From DAOUGC01 sp034429695 (GTDB lineage: Bacteria > Chloroflexota > Anaerolineae > Anaerolineales > Anaerolineaceae), in assembly GCA_034429695.1 (NCBI GenBank), contig DAOUGC010000021.1, positions 1-49,800 of the forward strand: a DNA stretch of 49,800 nucleotides, written 5' to 3'. The position numbers were made by a program, and so were the translations under genes. Numbering within the stretch: position 1 is the stretch's first letter; the number at the start of each line of letters is the position of its first letter. Positions 1 through 8,618 of the stretch are shown in pieces. The notes under the pieces are model-generated. The model had not been told where the DNA came from. It was given only the letters and a program-made list of their open reading frames with translations, and did no database searches.

Positions 1-783
1 CCCCGCCCTCCGGCGCGCGCGGCCACACCCGCCCGTCCCCCCAACCCGGACAGCGGACTGGCGTTGATCCTCAAGAACGGTGCGCCGCTGGGCTGGTTGG
101 TTGAGCCAGAAACCTCCCAACCGGCTTACGGCAGTCTGGAACTGCGCACCTCCATGGATCTGCACGCCATGCACCCTGACGAAGTGATTGAGTACCAGAT
201 GGTACATGCCGGAAAGGTGCTGGCATTATTCAACCTGTACGGCGCATGGCTGCCAGAGGATCTTCCGGCTGGCAATGCCGTGCAATTGAGCATCGAACTG
301 GACGCGGGCAAGGTAACCTCATCGCAGATGTATATTTCTGCACTGGATCTGCAGTTTGATGATGTGCTGGAATACGGCGCGCCGGTGGGCGAGGCTTACA
401 CCGGCAAACTGCCTGACTGGGCTTCGCCTGTGCCAACCCAGGTGGTTCAATCAGAACCGCCAGTTGTTCCCAAACAGGATCGTTCCATAACGTGGAGCAG
501 CCAACCAAGCCCGGGCATGAGCGCGGTGGAAGTGAACTGCAAGATCCATTATGAGCCGGAAGATGGCTGGAACGATTGGACGGTGGAGCTGAAAAACCTC
601 GACACGGGCTGGGTCAGCCCGCCAGCGGTGGTGCAACCCGATGGCAGCTTCAAGGCGCTGGTGTTAATCCGCCAGGGCGCAACCGACCGTATTCAGATCA
701 ATCCCATTGGCTGGCATGGGCAAACCCTGCCAGTTGCCGTACCAGAAATTCTGTGCAGCAGCACCGGCGATTCGGCCGGATGA
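1..783 (+). CDS. Hypothetical protein, 5' end cut by window edge
   Basis: The reading frame is open from base 1 with no stop upstream of the first possible start (TTG at 64), so the gene very probably begins outside the window. The visible N-terminal part is rich in Pro, Ala and Arg, like a linker; a domain of about 240 residues follows with alternating hydrophobic residues that suggest beta-sandwich folds, including two stretches rich in Trp and Tyr (YEPEDGWNDWTVEL, DTGWVSPPAVV). No family was recognised. It ends 17 bases before the start of the Hsp70-like gene, with an AGGAGC ribosome site in the gap, so the two are almost certainly co-transcribed. The Hsp70-like protein has similar beta-type segments (NPIVGGKVSIAGG, GFTIEFANPG) after its ATPase domain, so the two may share a domain type; that link is inference. 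Confidence 0.7.
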   Translation, partial: PRPPARAATPARPPNPDSGLALILKNGAPLGWLVEPETSQPAYGSLELRTSMDLHAMHPDEVIEYQMVHAGKVLALFNLYGAWLPEDLPAGNAVQLSIELDAGKVTSSQMYISALDLQFDDVLEYGAPVGEAYTGKLPDWASPVPTQVVQSEPPVVPKQDRSITWSSQPSPGMSAVEVNCKIHYEPEDGWNDWTVELKNLDTGWVSPPAVVQPDGSFKALVLIRQGATDRIQINPIGWHGQTLPVAVPEILCSSTGDSAG

Positions 784-800
784 GATAACAGGAGCAAACC

Positions 801-3305
801 ATGAGCCGCATGACCATTGATTTCGGAATCGACCTTGGCACCACCAACAGCGCCATCGCTGTCAAGGACGGCAACGGTGTGACGGTGATCAAGAACAATG
901 AGAGCAGCGAGATCACCCCATCGGCTGTGTGGATTGACCGGCAAAACCGGTTGTACGTTGGCAAACGCGCCAAGCAGCGCGCCGAGATGGACAGCGAAAA
1001 TGTGCAGACCGAGTTCAAATTGCAGATGGGAACCCGGCACGCCTTCACCTTCCGCGACAGCCACCGCGAGATGCTGCCGGAAGAGCTTTCGGCTGAGGTG
1101 CTAAAGTCACTGCGGGCTGACGTGAAGGTGCGCATGAATGAGGACCTCACCGCTGCGGTGATCACCGTGCCTGCGGCATTTGAACTGCCCCAGAACGACG
1201 CCACGCGCCGGGCTGCGCTTGAGGCGGGCATTTCCTTCAGCCCGTTGATCATGGAGCCAACTGCGGCAGCCATGGCATACGCTTACAACACCACGCTCAA
1301 TAATGTATTTTGGATGGTGTACGATTTCGGCGGCGGCACTTTTGACGCAGCCGTCATCCACATCAGCAATGGGCGCTTTGATATTGTCAATCACGAGGGC
1401 GACAATCACCTGGGCGGCAAGCTGATCGACTGGGAGATTGTGGAGAGCATCCTTGCGCCTGCGGTGGTGGAGCAGTTTGGACTGCGCGAATTCAGCCGGT
1501 CCAACCCGCGCTGGAAGAACGCCTTTGCCAAGCTCAAATGGGCGGCTGAGGAAGCCAAGATCGCGCTGTCGCATAATCCATCCTTCCCAATCTCGATTGA
1601 GCAGTTGTGCCTGGATGAGGGCGGCAACCCGCTGCCCTTTGATTTTGACCTGACCCAGGAAGCTGTGGCGCGCCTGGCGCAGCCTTTCATTCGCCGTTCC
1701 ATCAATATCTGCAGGCACGCCATTCAGGCAGCCAATCTGACCAGCCGCAACTTTGAAAAGCTGATCCTGGTGGGCGGACCCACCCTGGCTCCATATGTGC
1801 GCGAACACCTTGAAGATGCGACCGAGGGTCTGGGCATTCCGCTTGACTTCCGTATTGACCCCCTGACCGTGGTGGCGCAGGGCGCGGCGTATTACGCCAG
1901 TCTGCAACGCCAGCCAGACGCCGAGGTGGGACGGTACCGGAATGAACCCAGCCATTACCAACTGGATCTTGAATACAACCCCGCCGGGGCTGATACCAAC
2001 CCGATTGTGGGTGGCAAGGTCAGCATTGCCGGTGGGCGCAGCCTCAATGGGTTTACCATCGAGTTTGCCAACCCTGGCATGCAGCCCGCCTGGCGCAGCC
2101 CCAAGATCCCGCTCTCGCCGGATGGCAAATTCATGACCACCCTGGTGGCGCAAGCGGGCAGGACCAACACGTTCCAGATTACCCTGTGTGATCCAAACGG
2201 ACAGATACAGAATGTGGACCCGAAGGAGTTTGCCTACACCGTGGCAGTGGTTCCCACTGCGCCGCCGTTGATCCATAACGTTGGCATTGCCCTGGCAGAC
2301 AATCGTGTGATCTGGTTCCTGATGAAGGGTACACCCCTGCCGCACCGCAAGCGCATGGTGCTGAAGACCGCGGTGGAATTGCGCGCGGGGACAACCGATG
2401 TACTGCACATCCCGATTATTGAGGGGCAGAACCGGCTGGCGGACCGCAACCCGCTGATCGGTTACCTGAAGATCCTGGGTACACAGATCCGGCGCAACCT
2501 GCCGCCCGGTTCGGATATTGAGCTGACCCTGGAAGTGGATGAGAGCCGCATGGTCAAGACCTCGGCCACCATCACCATGCTCGACCAGGATTTTGGCACA
2601 ATCATTGAGCTGGAAAAACCCGCGCCGGATATTGACCGGCTGGAGACCGAGTTTGAGCAGGAACGCCAGCGGCTGACGGAACTGGAACGTCAGGCAAGCG
2701 AGACCGGCGATGCCTCCGCAAACCAGATCATTCAAGATCAGGTGTACGGCGAGCAGATGCTCAACAATGTTTCCAATGCGTTGAATGCCGCCGAGGGCGA
2801 TGTGGACGCGGGTGACAAGGCGCAAAAACGTCTGCTGGATCTGCGCATAGCGCTGGATCAGGCTGAGGAATCGCTGCGTTACCCGGCGCTGGTGGCAAAG
2901 GTGGAGAATCTTCTCACCGAACTGCGCGATCTGATTGCGCGCTCCGGCAGCAAGCCGGAATTCCAGCGCTTGTATCAGCGCCTGGAGGGTGATGCGCGCC
3001 GTGCGCAGCAAAGCCGCAATGTTGACCTGCTGGTGCGTACCGCCGACGACCTGAGTTCGCTGCAGGTTGCCATCCTGCGCGAGCAGCCGGACTTCTGGGT
3101 GGGGTTCTTCCAGTATCTGGAGGAGAGCCGCCATCAGATGACCGATCAGGCGCGTGCTGAAGACCTGTTCCAGTCTGGCTATCGTGCCCAGAATGCCAAT
3201 GATGTACCGCGCCTGCGTGCGATTGTTCAGCAGTTGATCGCGCTGTTGCCGCGTGATGAGCAGGCCAGGGTTTCCACCCGCTACAATTCGGGCCTGAGCG
3301 TGTAA
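801..3305 (+). CDS. Non-canonical Hsp70 (DnaK-like) protein with atypical C-terminus
   Basis: This 834-residue protein starts with a complete actin-like Hsp70 ATPase domain (about residues 5-375). The phosphate-1 motif is GIDLGTTNSAIAV (9-21), phosphate-2 is VYDFGGGTFD (173-182) and the adenosine motif is ILVGGPTLAPYV (322-333). After it, the usual beta-sandwich substrate-binding domain and helical lid are not recognisable. Instead there are beta-rich segments (about 390-590) and a long charged helical, probably coiled-coil, region (about 615-830; ETEFEQERQRLTELERQASE is typical). The ATPase is known to couple ATP hydrolysis to client binding in Hsp70s; here the client-binding part appears replaced. 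AGGAGC lies 6 bases before the ATG. It follows the truncated beta-rich gene and is closed by a strong terminator. There is no dnaJ or grpE nearby, so it is unlikely to be the housekeeping DnaK. Confidence 0.9.
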   Translation: MSRMTIDFGIDLGTTNSAIAVKDGNGVTVIKNNESSEITPSAVWIDRQNRLYVGKRAKQRAEMDSENVQTEFKLQMGTRHAFTFRDSHREMLPEELSAEVLKSLRADVKVRMNEDLTAAVITVPAAFELPQNDATRRAALEAGISFSPLIMEPTAAAMAYAYNTTLNNVFWMVYDFGGGTFDAAVIHISNGRFDIVNHEGDNHLGGKLIDWEIVESILAPAVVEQFGLREFSRSNPRWKNAFAKLKWAAEEAKIALSHNPSFPISIEQLCLDEGGNPLPFDFDLTQEAVARLAQPFIRRSINICRHAIQAANLTSRNFEKLILVGGPTLAPYVREHLEDATEGLGIPLDFRIDPLTVVAQGAAYYASLQRQPDAEVGRYRNEPSHYQLDLEYNPAGADTNPIVGGKVSIAGGRSLNGFTIEFANPGMQPAWRSPKIPLSPDGKFMTTLVAQAGRTNTFQITLCDPNGQIQNVDPKEFAYTVAVVPTAPPLIHNVGIALADNRVIWFLMKGTPLPHRKRMVLKTAVELRAGTTDVLHIPIIEGQNRLADRNPLIGYLKILGTQIRRNLPPGSDIELTLEVDESRMVKTSATITMLDQDFGTIIELEKPAPDIDRLETEFEQERQRLTELERQASETGDASANQIIQDQVYGEQMLNNVSNALNAAEGDVDAGDKAQKRLLDLRIALDQAEESLRYPALVAKVENLLTELRDLIARSGSKPEFQRLYQRLEGDARRAQQSRNVDLLVRTADDLSSLQVAILREQPDFWVGFFQYLEESRHQMTDQARAEDLFQSGYRAQNANDVPRLRAIVQQLIALLPRDEQARVSTRYNSGLSV

Positions 3306-3323
3306 GCACAGGTTGAGGAAATC

Positions 3324-3354
3324 AAACAGGCTGCCGATGGGGCAGCCTGTTTTT
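3324..3354 (+). terminator. Rho-independent terminator after Hsp70-like gene
   Basis: A 9-bp perfect stem (CAGGCTGCC / GGCAGCCTG, 3327-3335 with 3341-3349), extended by A:T pairs, is followed by TTTTT. It lies 20 bases after the Hsp70 stop and before the convergent oxidoreductase gene. Read from the other strand it has only three T's after the stem, so it may also stop that gene weakly. Confidence 0.9.
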
Positions 3355-3384
3355 ATTATCGTTTTTATGCTGAAAACCGGGCAG

Positions 3385-4719
3385 CTAACGTCCCATCAGG
3401 TTGAGCATGTCCTCATTGCGGTCAAACTTGTACTCAGACAGACCCTGGCTGGCGGCTGCCTGTACTTCGGCCTCATGCAGAACGGCCAGATCCTGCGCCT
3501 GAACGTAGCGTATACCGGCGCGTTGCAACCGTGTCTCGAGAACCCGCATGACCTGCGGACGCACACCGGGTTGGTCCTCTGCCGAGCACTGCTGGAGATA
3601 CTGTTGAATGGCTTGCGCCGCCATCACACCGTCACGGCGGGCAATGCCCACCAGCCCGGTGCTGGCGTTGCGCGACCAGCCTGCCAGAAACACGCCGTTC
3701 ATGGTGGATTCAAACGATTGACCCTCCACCGGGAAACGCGGTTGCGGGCTGACAGGGTAAGCGCCGCGCTGTACCGGCAGGCCCAGGTTGGGGTCAACCG
3801 CGTCACCAACGGCAAATACCACCGTGTCCACCTTCATTTGGGTAAACCGGCCTGTGCCGCTGGCGCGCACCTCGCCGCGTTCGTCCCGGCTGAGCTGGTT
3901 GTGTTCCAGATCCACCTTGCGCACGTGATGGTTCTCATTGCCGCTGATGCGCACGGGTGACAGCATGAAACGCAATTTCAGGCAACCCGGGCTGCTGACC
4001 GGCGCAGCCTTTGGCAATGCCGATTGAATGAACGCCATGGTTTCAGCCGGGTCCTGCCCTACAGCCTGCATGGCTGGTGCGCAGCGCCTCAGTTCGGCTT
4101 CCAGGTCGGGCAGATCCAGATAAGCGCCGACACGTTCCAGTTCGTGCAGGTCGAACTTAATTTCGCCGGGTCCGCGTCTGCCAACTGCGATGACTTCTCC
4201 TGCACCGCTGTGCCGCAGCAGATGATAGGCAATATCCATCATTACATTGCCAATGCCCACGATCATTGCGCGCCGGCCCAGATCAAAGGGCAAACCACTG
4301 TATGGGGGAAGGTGATTGTAGTGATACACCAGATCCTTGGCGTGATACACCCCCTGCAGGTACTCGCCGTCCAGCCCCAGCCATTTGGTTCCCTGCGCGC
4401 CTGTGCTCACCAGCACAGCGGCAAAGCCCATTTCCAGCAGGCTCTCCAGTGTCAACGCTCCGCCGTTGCCCACGCTGACGTTGCCAAAATAATTCACGCA
4501 GGGCAGTTCCAGAATTTGCTGGAACTGCTTTCGCAGGCCGTCCTTCATGCGTAGCTTGTCAGGATAAATACCATACTCAGCCAGTCCACCGGGTTTAATA
4601 TCACGGTTAAGCACCGCCGTGCATATTCCACTGGCAGACAGCTCCCGGGCGGCAAACAGACCGGCGGGACCGGCTCCAACGACAGCAACACATTGTTTTG
4701 TGAGCGTATGATTTTCCAT
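3385..4719 (-). CDS. FAD-dependent ferredoxin/adrenodoxin-NADP reductase-like oxidoreductase
   Basis: A 444-residue flavoprotein. An N-terminal FAD-binding Rossmann motif VAVVGAGPAGLFAARELS (11-28) and a second, NADP-type dinucleotide motif MIVGIGNVMMDIA (152-164) are visible, together with the segment GLDGEYLQGVYHAKDLVYHYN (starting at 115), which follows the G-x-x-G-E-x-L-x-G-V-x-x-A-x-D pattern of adrenodoxin reductase and mycobacterial FprA. A late GD/ATG-like stretch (VVFAVGDAV, about 294) and FLAGWSRNAS (about 333) complete the flavin site. Such enzymes pass electrons from NADPH to ferredoxin. GGAGAGG lies just before the ATG, and a TATAAT box lies about 30 bases upstream. No ferredoxin or P450 gene is adjacent, so its partner is unknown. 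Relatedness to glutamate synthase small subunits is the main alternative, but these carry N-terminal Fe-S cysteines that are absent here. Confidence 0.85.
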   Translation of the reverse strand: MENHTLTKQCVAVVGAGPAGLFAARELSASGICTAVLNRDIKPGGLAEYGIYPDKLRMKDGLRKQFQQILELPCVNYFGNVSVGNGGALTLESLLEMGFAAVLVSTGAQGTKWLGLDGEYLQGVYHAKDLVYHYNHLPPYSGLPFDLGRRAMIVGIGNVMMDIAYHLLRHSGAGEVIAVGRRGPGEIKFDLHELERVGAYLDLPDLEAELRRCAPAMQAVGQDPAETMAFIQSALPKAAPVSSPGCLKLRFMLSPVRISGNENHHVRKVDLEHNQLSRDERGEVRASGTGRFTQMKVDTVVFAVGDAVDPNLGLPVQRGAYPVSPQPRFPVEGQSFESTMNGVFLAGWSRNASTGLVGIARRDGVMAAQAIQQYLQQCSAEDQPGVRPQVMRVLETRLQRAGIRYVQAQDLAVLHEAEVQAAASQGLSEYKFDRNEDMLNLMGR

Positions 4720-4749
4720 GCCTGCCTCTCCAAATCCACAGGTACAACT

Positions 4750-4755
4750 ATTATA
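4750..4755 (-). promoter_or_regulatory. Probable -10 box for the FprA-like gene
   Basis: Perfect TATAAT on the minus strand about 30 bases before the ATG at 4719. No good -35 hexamer is seen at 16-18 bp, so only the -10 is proposed. Confidence 0.45.
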
Positions 4756-4882
4756 ACGGGTGGGTCTTTAATTTCCTCCCGGCAATTGCAACATAAATGT
4801 CACCGTTTATCATCGTCTGGCTGTGTTGACTGCGCCGGGAGCGCCTTTCAAGTGAATAACAGAGTTTTCCGCAGCACTTTTT

Positions 4883-4910
4883 TTGGTTTACTGAAATTCA
4901 AAGCTATGCT
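4883..4910 (+). promoter_or_regulatory. Possible promoter of the M16 peptidase operon
   Basis: TTGGTT (4883-4888), 16-bp spacer, then TATGCT (4905-4910), 28 bases before the ATG at 4939 of the first operon gene. It lies in the 219-bp divergent gap that also holds the minus-strand -10 at 4750-4755. Assignment is by consensus only. Confidence 0.35.
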
Positions 4911-4938
4911 AAGATGAAGATCAATATGGAGATAAAGC

Positions 4939-5640
4939 ATGCCTGATTTACCCTCAAACCCGCCCCACAGCCCCACGTGGAGCCGGCCCAGTGTGCCCGA
5001 AAGCTACAACCGTGTGGTGCTGCGCCGAAATCGCTGGGCATGGTTCCGGAGACTGGGACCTGCGTTCTGGACGGTGGCGTCGATCATCTCATTAACGATC
5101 AATGTCATCCTGATCGTGGTTTTACTGGTTATGGGTGGGCAGATTTTTAGACTGAAATCATCGATCAACGATCAACTGGTGAACGGTCTGTATGAGAATT
5201 TTGTGCTCATGGACCAGGCGCGCATCAAGACCAACATCGAGGTCAACACCAGCGTACCGGCCCGCTTTGATGTGCCGTTTGAGACCGACACCGAGGTGAC
5301 CCTCACCGAGGACACCATGATCTACGGCGCATACGTCAATATTGACGGGGGCGTGCTGCAGATTAATCAAGCGCCAACGCGCATCATGCTGCCGCGCGGT
5401 ACACGCCTGCCGGTGCATCTCAACATTACTGTGCCCATTGACCAGCAGATCCCGGTCAGCCTGAACGTTCCGGTGGATATTCCCCTCAATCAGACAGACC
5501 TGCACACCCCCTTCGTGGGTCTGCAGGAGGTGGTCCTGCCTTACCGCACCATGCTCAACGACAGCCCCAATAGCTGGCAGGAAATCTTCTGCCCGCCTGA
5601 CCGCGCGCCCAGCGTATTCTGCGGGTGGATGGACGAATGA
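4939..5640 (+). CDS. Single-pass membrane protein of unknown function
   Basis: This 233-residue protein has a proline-rich, basic cytosolic N-terminus (residues 1-40), one clear transmembrane helix (about 42-66, WTVASIISLTINVILIVVLL) and an outer domain of about 165 residues that is rich in Val, Asn and Pro with alternating beta-type pattern. The basic residues before the helix place the C-terminal domain outside. GGAG sits 8 bases before the ATG. Its stop overlaps the ATG of the M16 peptidase (ATGA), so translation is likely coupled. It may anchor or present substrates to the two peptidases; that is inference from position only. No family was recognised. Confidence 0.85.
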   Translation: MPDLPSNPPHSPTWSRPSVPESYNRVVLRRNRWAWFRRLGPAFWTVASIISLTINVILIVVLLVMGGQIFRLKSSINDQLVNGLYENFVLMDQARIKTNIEVNTSVPARFDVPFETDTEVTLTEDTMIYGAYVNIDGGVLQINQAPTRIMLPRGTRLPVHLNITVPIDQQIPVSLNVPVDIPLNQTDLHTPFVGLQEVVLPYRTMLNDSPNSWQEIFCPPDRAPSVFCGWMDE

Positions 5641-6941
5641 GGCTGGAGGAGATCGCCCCCAATACGTCACGTCTGCGCCTTGAGAATGGGATAACCCTGT
5701 ATTTAAAGGAAATTCATACCGCGCCGTTGATCAGCCACTGGGTGTGGTACCGGGTGGGTGCACGCAACGAGCAGCCCGGTCTCAGCGGGCTTTCCCACTG
5801 GGTGGAACACATGCAGTTCAAGGGAACGCGCCTGTTTCCCAATGGGCTGCTGGATAAAGCCATCTCGCGCACCGGCGGCTCGTGGAATGCCTTCACCAGT
5901 CGTGATTCCACGGCTTACTACGAAACCCTGCCCGCTGCTGAGGCTGAACTGGCGCTGCGCCTGGAAGCTGACCGGATGATGAACAGCCTGTTCGACCCGG
6001 ACGAGGTTGAGTCGGAACGCACGGTGATCCTCTCGGAACGTGAAGGCAGCGAAAATGAGCCCCAGTTCCGGTTGGACGAGGCGCTTCTGGCGGCGGCGTT
6101 TGACCGGCATCCCTATCGCAATGAAGTCATCGGCAGCGTTGCCGATCTCAAACGCATTACACGCGATGATCTGTATCAGCATTATCTGCAATATTACGCC
6201 CCAGCCAATGCGCTGGTGAGCCTTGCCGGTGATTTTGAGACCCGTGAAATGGCTGAGCGCCTGGAGCAGATCTACGGCGCTGTGCCAGCCCGCGTGGTGG
6301 GACGCGAGCAGGTGCAAAGCGAGCCTGCCCTGCAGGAAGAACGCCGCGTGATGGTGGAAGGACCTGGCCATACGGTTTATCTGCGCCTGGCTTACCGCGC
6401 TCCGGCAGGCGGGGATGATGATCACTTCCCCATGTCGGTGCTGGACAGCCTGTTGTGTGGGCCTGGCAACATGAACAAAACCACGCGCATGTACCAGGCG
6501 CTGGTGTTGAAGGATCTGGTGACCGGCGTTTACGGTGATCTGCAACTGACCCTTGACCCGTATCTCTATACCTTTGGCGTCACCCTGCGCCCAGGCGTGG
6601 AGTGGAAGCGGGTGTTGCAGGTGCTGGAGGACGAGATCCACAGGGTGCAGGATGAGTTAATCTCCCCCGATGAGATCCACAAGGCAGTAAAACAGGAACG
6701 CGCGTTTCTGGCTTACGAAAGCGAGCGCATTTCAAACCATGCCTACTGGATGGGGTCAAGCGAGATGTTTGCCAGTTATGCCTGGTATTTAAATTATTTG
6801 CAGCGGCTGGAACAGGTGACCCCTGAAGACGTGCAGCGTGTGGCGCGCAAATATTTTGACGACAACACCCGCGTGATTGGGGTGTATCAGCCCACCGGCG
6901 GGGACGAACCGTACGGCGATGACGGCGAAGGGGAGGAATAG
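5637..6941 (+). CDS. M16 family zinc peptidase, catalytic subunit
   Basis: A 434-residue insulinase/mitochondrial-processing-peptidase-type protein. The inverted zinc motif HWVEH (HxxEH, residues 54-58) is intact, and the downstream glutamate ligand is probably E134 in VILSEREG, giving the HxxEH-x(n)-E set of active M16 enzymes. The second half (from about 190) is the usual inactive repeat. An earlier in-frame ATG at 5625 exists, but the start at 5637 overlaps the previous stop as ATGA and gives the typical short N-terminus LRLENGITLYL. The next gene, two bases downstream, encodes the non-catalytic partner. Bacterial M16B enzymes commonly act as such heterodimers on short peptides or unfolded chains. 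No signal peptide is visible, so it acts in the cytoplasm. Confidence 0.93.
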   Translation: MRLEEIAPNTSRLRLENGITLYLKEIHTAPLISHWVWYRVGARNEQPGLSGLSHWVEHMQFKGTRLFPNGLLDKAISRTGGSWNAFTSRDSTAYYETLPAAEAELALRLEADRMMNSLFDPDEVESERTVILSEREGSENEPQFRLDEALLAAAFDRHPYRNEVIGSVADLKRITRDDLYQHYLQYYAPANALVSLAGDFETREMAERLEQIYGAVPARVVGREQVQSEPALQEERRVMVEGPGHTVYLRLAYRAPAGGDDDHFPMSVLDSLLCGPGNMNKTTRMYQALVLKDLVTGVYGDLQLTLDPYLYTFGVTLRPGVEWKRVLQVLEDEIHRVQDELISPDEIHKAVKQERAFLAYESERISNHAYWMGSSEMFASYAWYLNYLQRLEQVTPEDVQRVARKYFDDNTRVIGVYQPTGGDEPYGDDGEGEE

Positions 6942-6943
6942 CC

Positions 6944-8221
6944 ATGCCGGTAAAGCTCAAGAGCCTGCCCGGTCCGCATGACATCCTGCGGGTGGAACTG
7001 CCCAACGGCATCACCGTACTTTCACGCCCCAATTTTTCCAGTCCGTCGGTGACGATTACGGGCTACCTGCCGTGCGGCAGCATGTTTGACCCGCCCGGCA
7101 AACGCGGTCTGGCTTATCTCACCTCGCTGGCGCTCAACCGCGGCACGGCAACCCACACCTTTGAAGAAATTTTCTCGCTGCTGGAAAACTCGGCTGCCTC
7201 GCTTGGTTTTGCTGCCAGTGTGCATAACACCAGCTTTCACGGACGCTGCCTGGTGGAAGACCTGCCCATGTTGTTCAACCTGCTCAGCGGCTGCCTGCGC
7301 ACGCCGGTATTTCCGGTTGAGCCGGTGGAACGCCTGCGCGCCCAGATGATCTCGGGTCTCACCATTCGCCAGCAGGATACCGGCGAACGCGCTTCCATGA
7401 TGTTTGATGAGGTGGTCTTTCCGGGCCACCCATACGGAGAGCCTGAGGATGGTTATGTCGAGACGATCAGCGCCGTTCAGACGCCTGACCTGGCGGAGTT
7501 TCACCGCACGCACTACGGACCGCATGGGATGGTGGTGGTTGTGGTGGGTGGGGTGGACCCCAACCAGGCTGTGGAGGCGGTACAGGGCGCTTTTGGAGAC
7601 TGGCAGGATCACAACCAGAGGCCGCCGGCAGAATTGCCCGACCTGCACCCCTTGAAGGAAACCGTGCGGCAGCATGTGGTCATCCCGGGCAAGAGCCAGA
7701 CCGATCTGGTGATCGGCACGCTGGGTCCCCACCGGCGCAGCGAGGATTACCTGGTTGCCAGCCTGGGCAACAATGTGCTCGGGCAGTTCGGTATGATGGG
7801 ACGCATCGGCGACGTGGTGCGCGAGCGCGAGGGTCTGGCATATTCAGCCAGCACCAGCCTGAACGCATGGATCGGCGGCGGCTCGTGGGAGGTATCGGCG
7901 GGGGTCAACCCAGCCAATTTGCAGCGCGCCATCGATTTGATCCTTTCTGAATTGCGCCGTTTCACCCGTGAACCGGTGACCCGTGATGAACTGGCGGACA
8001 GCCAGGCGTATTTCACCGGACGCCAGCCCCTGATGCTGGAATCAAACGGGGGGGTGGCCGGGGCGCTGCTCAGCATGGAGCGTTTCCAGCTTGGGCTGGA
8101 TTACCATCAGCGCTATGCCGGGCTGGTGATGGCAATTACGCCTGAAAAGGTGCTCGAGGTGGCTCAGCGCTACATCAACCCGGAGCGGTTGGCGATCATC
8201 AGCGCCGGAGCGGAGCTGTGA
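6944..8221 (+). CDS. M16 family protein, non-catalytic partner subunit
   Basis: A 425-residue M16-fold protein. Where the HxxEH motif should be, the sequence is GLAYLTSLALNRGT, so the zinc ligands are absent. The C-terminal half keeps the Arg/Tyr pair segment (VVREREGLAYSASTSLNAW), which in active M16B heterodimers is supplied by the partner subunit and positions the substrate. The pair of one zinc-bearing and one R/Y-bearing subunit is the known layout of mitochondrial processing peptidase and bacterial M16B pairs. The ATG is 2 bases after the previous stop. The next gene, acpS, begins 1 base after its stop. Confidence 0.93.
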   Translation: MPVKLKSLPGPHDILRVELPNGITVLSRPNFSSPSVTITGYLPCGSMFDPPGKRGLAYLTSLALNRGTATHTFEEIFSLLENSAASLGFAASVHNTSFHGRCLVEDLPMLFNLLSGCLRTPVFPVEPVERLRAQMISGLTIRQQDTGERASMMFDEVVFPGHPYGEPEDGYVETISAVQTPDLAEFHRTHYGPHGMVVVVVGGVDPNQAVEAVQGAFGDWQDHNQRPPAELPDLHPLKETVRQHVVIPGKSQTDLVIGTLGPHRRSEDYLVASLGNNVLGQFGMMGRIGDVVREREGLAYSASTSLNAWIGGGSWEVSAGVNPANLQRAIDLILSELRRFTREPVTRDELADSQAYFTGRQPLMLESNGGVAGALLSMERFQLGLDYHQRYAGLVMAITPEKVLEVAQRYINPERLAIISAGAEL

Positions 8222-8222
8222 G

Positions 8223-8618
8223 ATGACCGCCGATATGCGCTTGCGCACGGGGGTGGATCTGGTGGATATTCACCGCCTGGAGGATCGCAACCCGCGTATT
8301 CGCGAGCGGTTCTTGCAGCGGGTATACACCCCTGTGGAACTGACGGAATGTGCCGGGTCTTATGCCTCGCTTGCCGGTCGTTTTGCCGCCAAGGAAGCCG
8401 TCTCCAAATTGCTGGGCACGGGCATTGGCAGGGTGGCATGGCAGGATATTGAAGTGCGGCGCGGACCGCAGGGTGAGCCTGTGCTGCATTTGCACGGCGA
8501 GGCGCAGCGAATTGCCCGCCAGCAGGGTCTGCGCGGCTGGTCATTGAGCATCAGTCATACCGCAGCCCAGGCAGTGGCGTTTGTGGTGGCGTATCAAGAC
8601 GAAGGTGAAACACGATGA
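8223..8618 (+). CDS. acpS: Holo-[acyl-carrier-protein] synthase
   Basis: This 131-residue enzyme moves the phosphopantetheine arm of CoA to a serine of acyl carrier protein, activating it for fatty-acid synthesis. The AcpS signatures are all present: the Mg-binding GVDLVDIHRLE (10-20), RFAAKEAVSKLLGTG (53-67) holding the second metal ligand Glu, and WSLSISHT near residue 107. Length is normal for AcpS. It sits inside the M16 operon; its last bases overlap the start of the phosphoesterase gene (ATGA at 8615). Co-location of acpS with M16 peptidase genes is not obviously functional and may just reflect a housekeeping operon. Confidence 0.95.
   Translation: MTADMRLRTGVDLVDIHRLEDRNPRIRERFLQRVYTPVELTECAGSYASLAGRFAAKEAVSKLLGTGIGRVAWQDIEVRRGPQGEPVLHLHGEAQRIARQQGLRGWSLSISHTAAQAVAFVVAYQDEGETR

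Noticed and set aside
1107..3134. Long open frame of 675 codons on the minus strand opposite the Hsp70 gene
   Set aside because: It is antisense to a gene with clear Hsp70 motifs. Its composition (His, Gln, Arg rich) is that of a GC-rich shadow frame.
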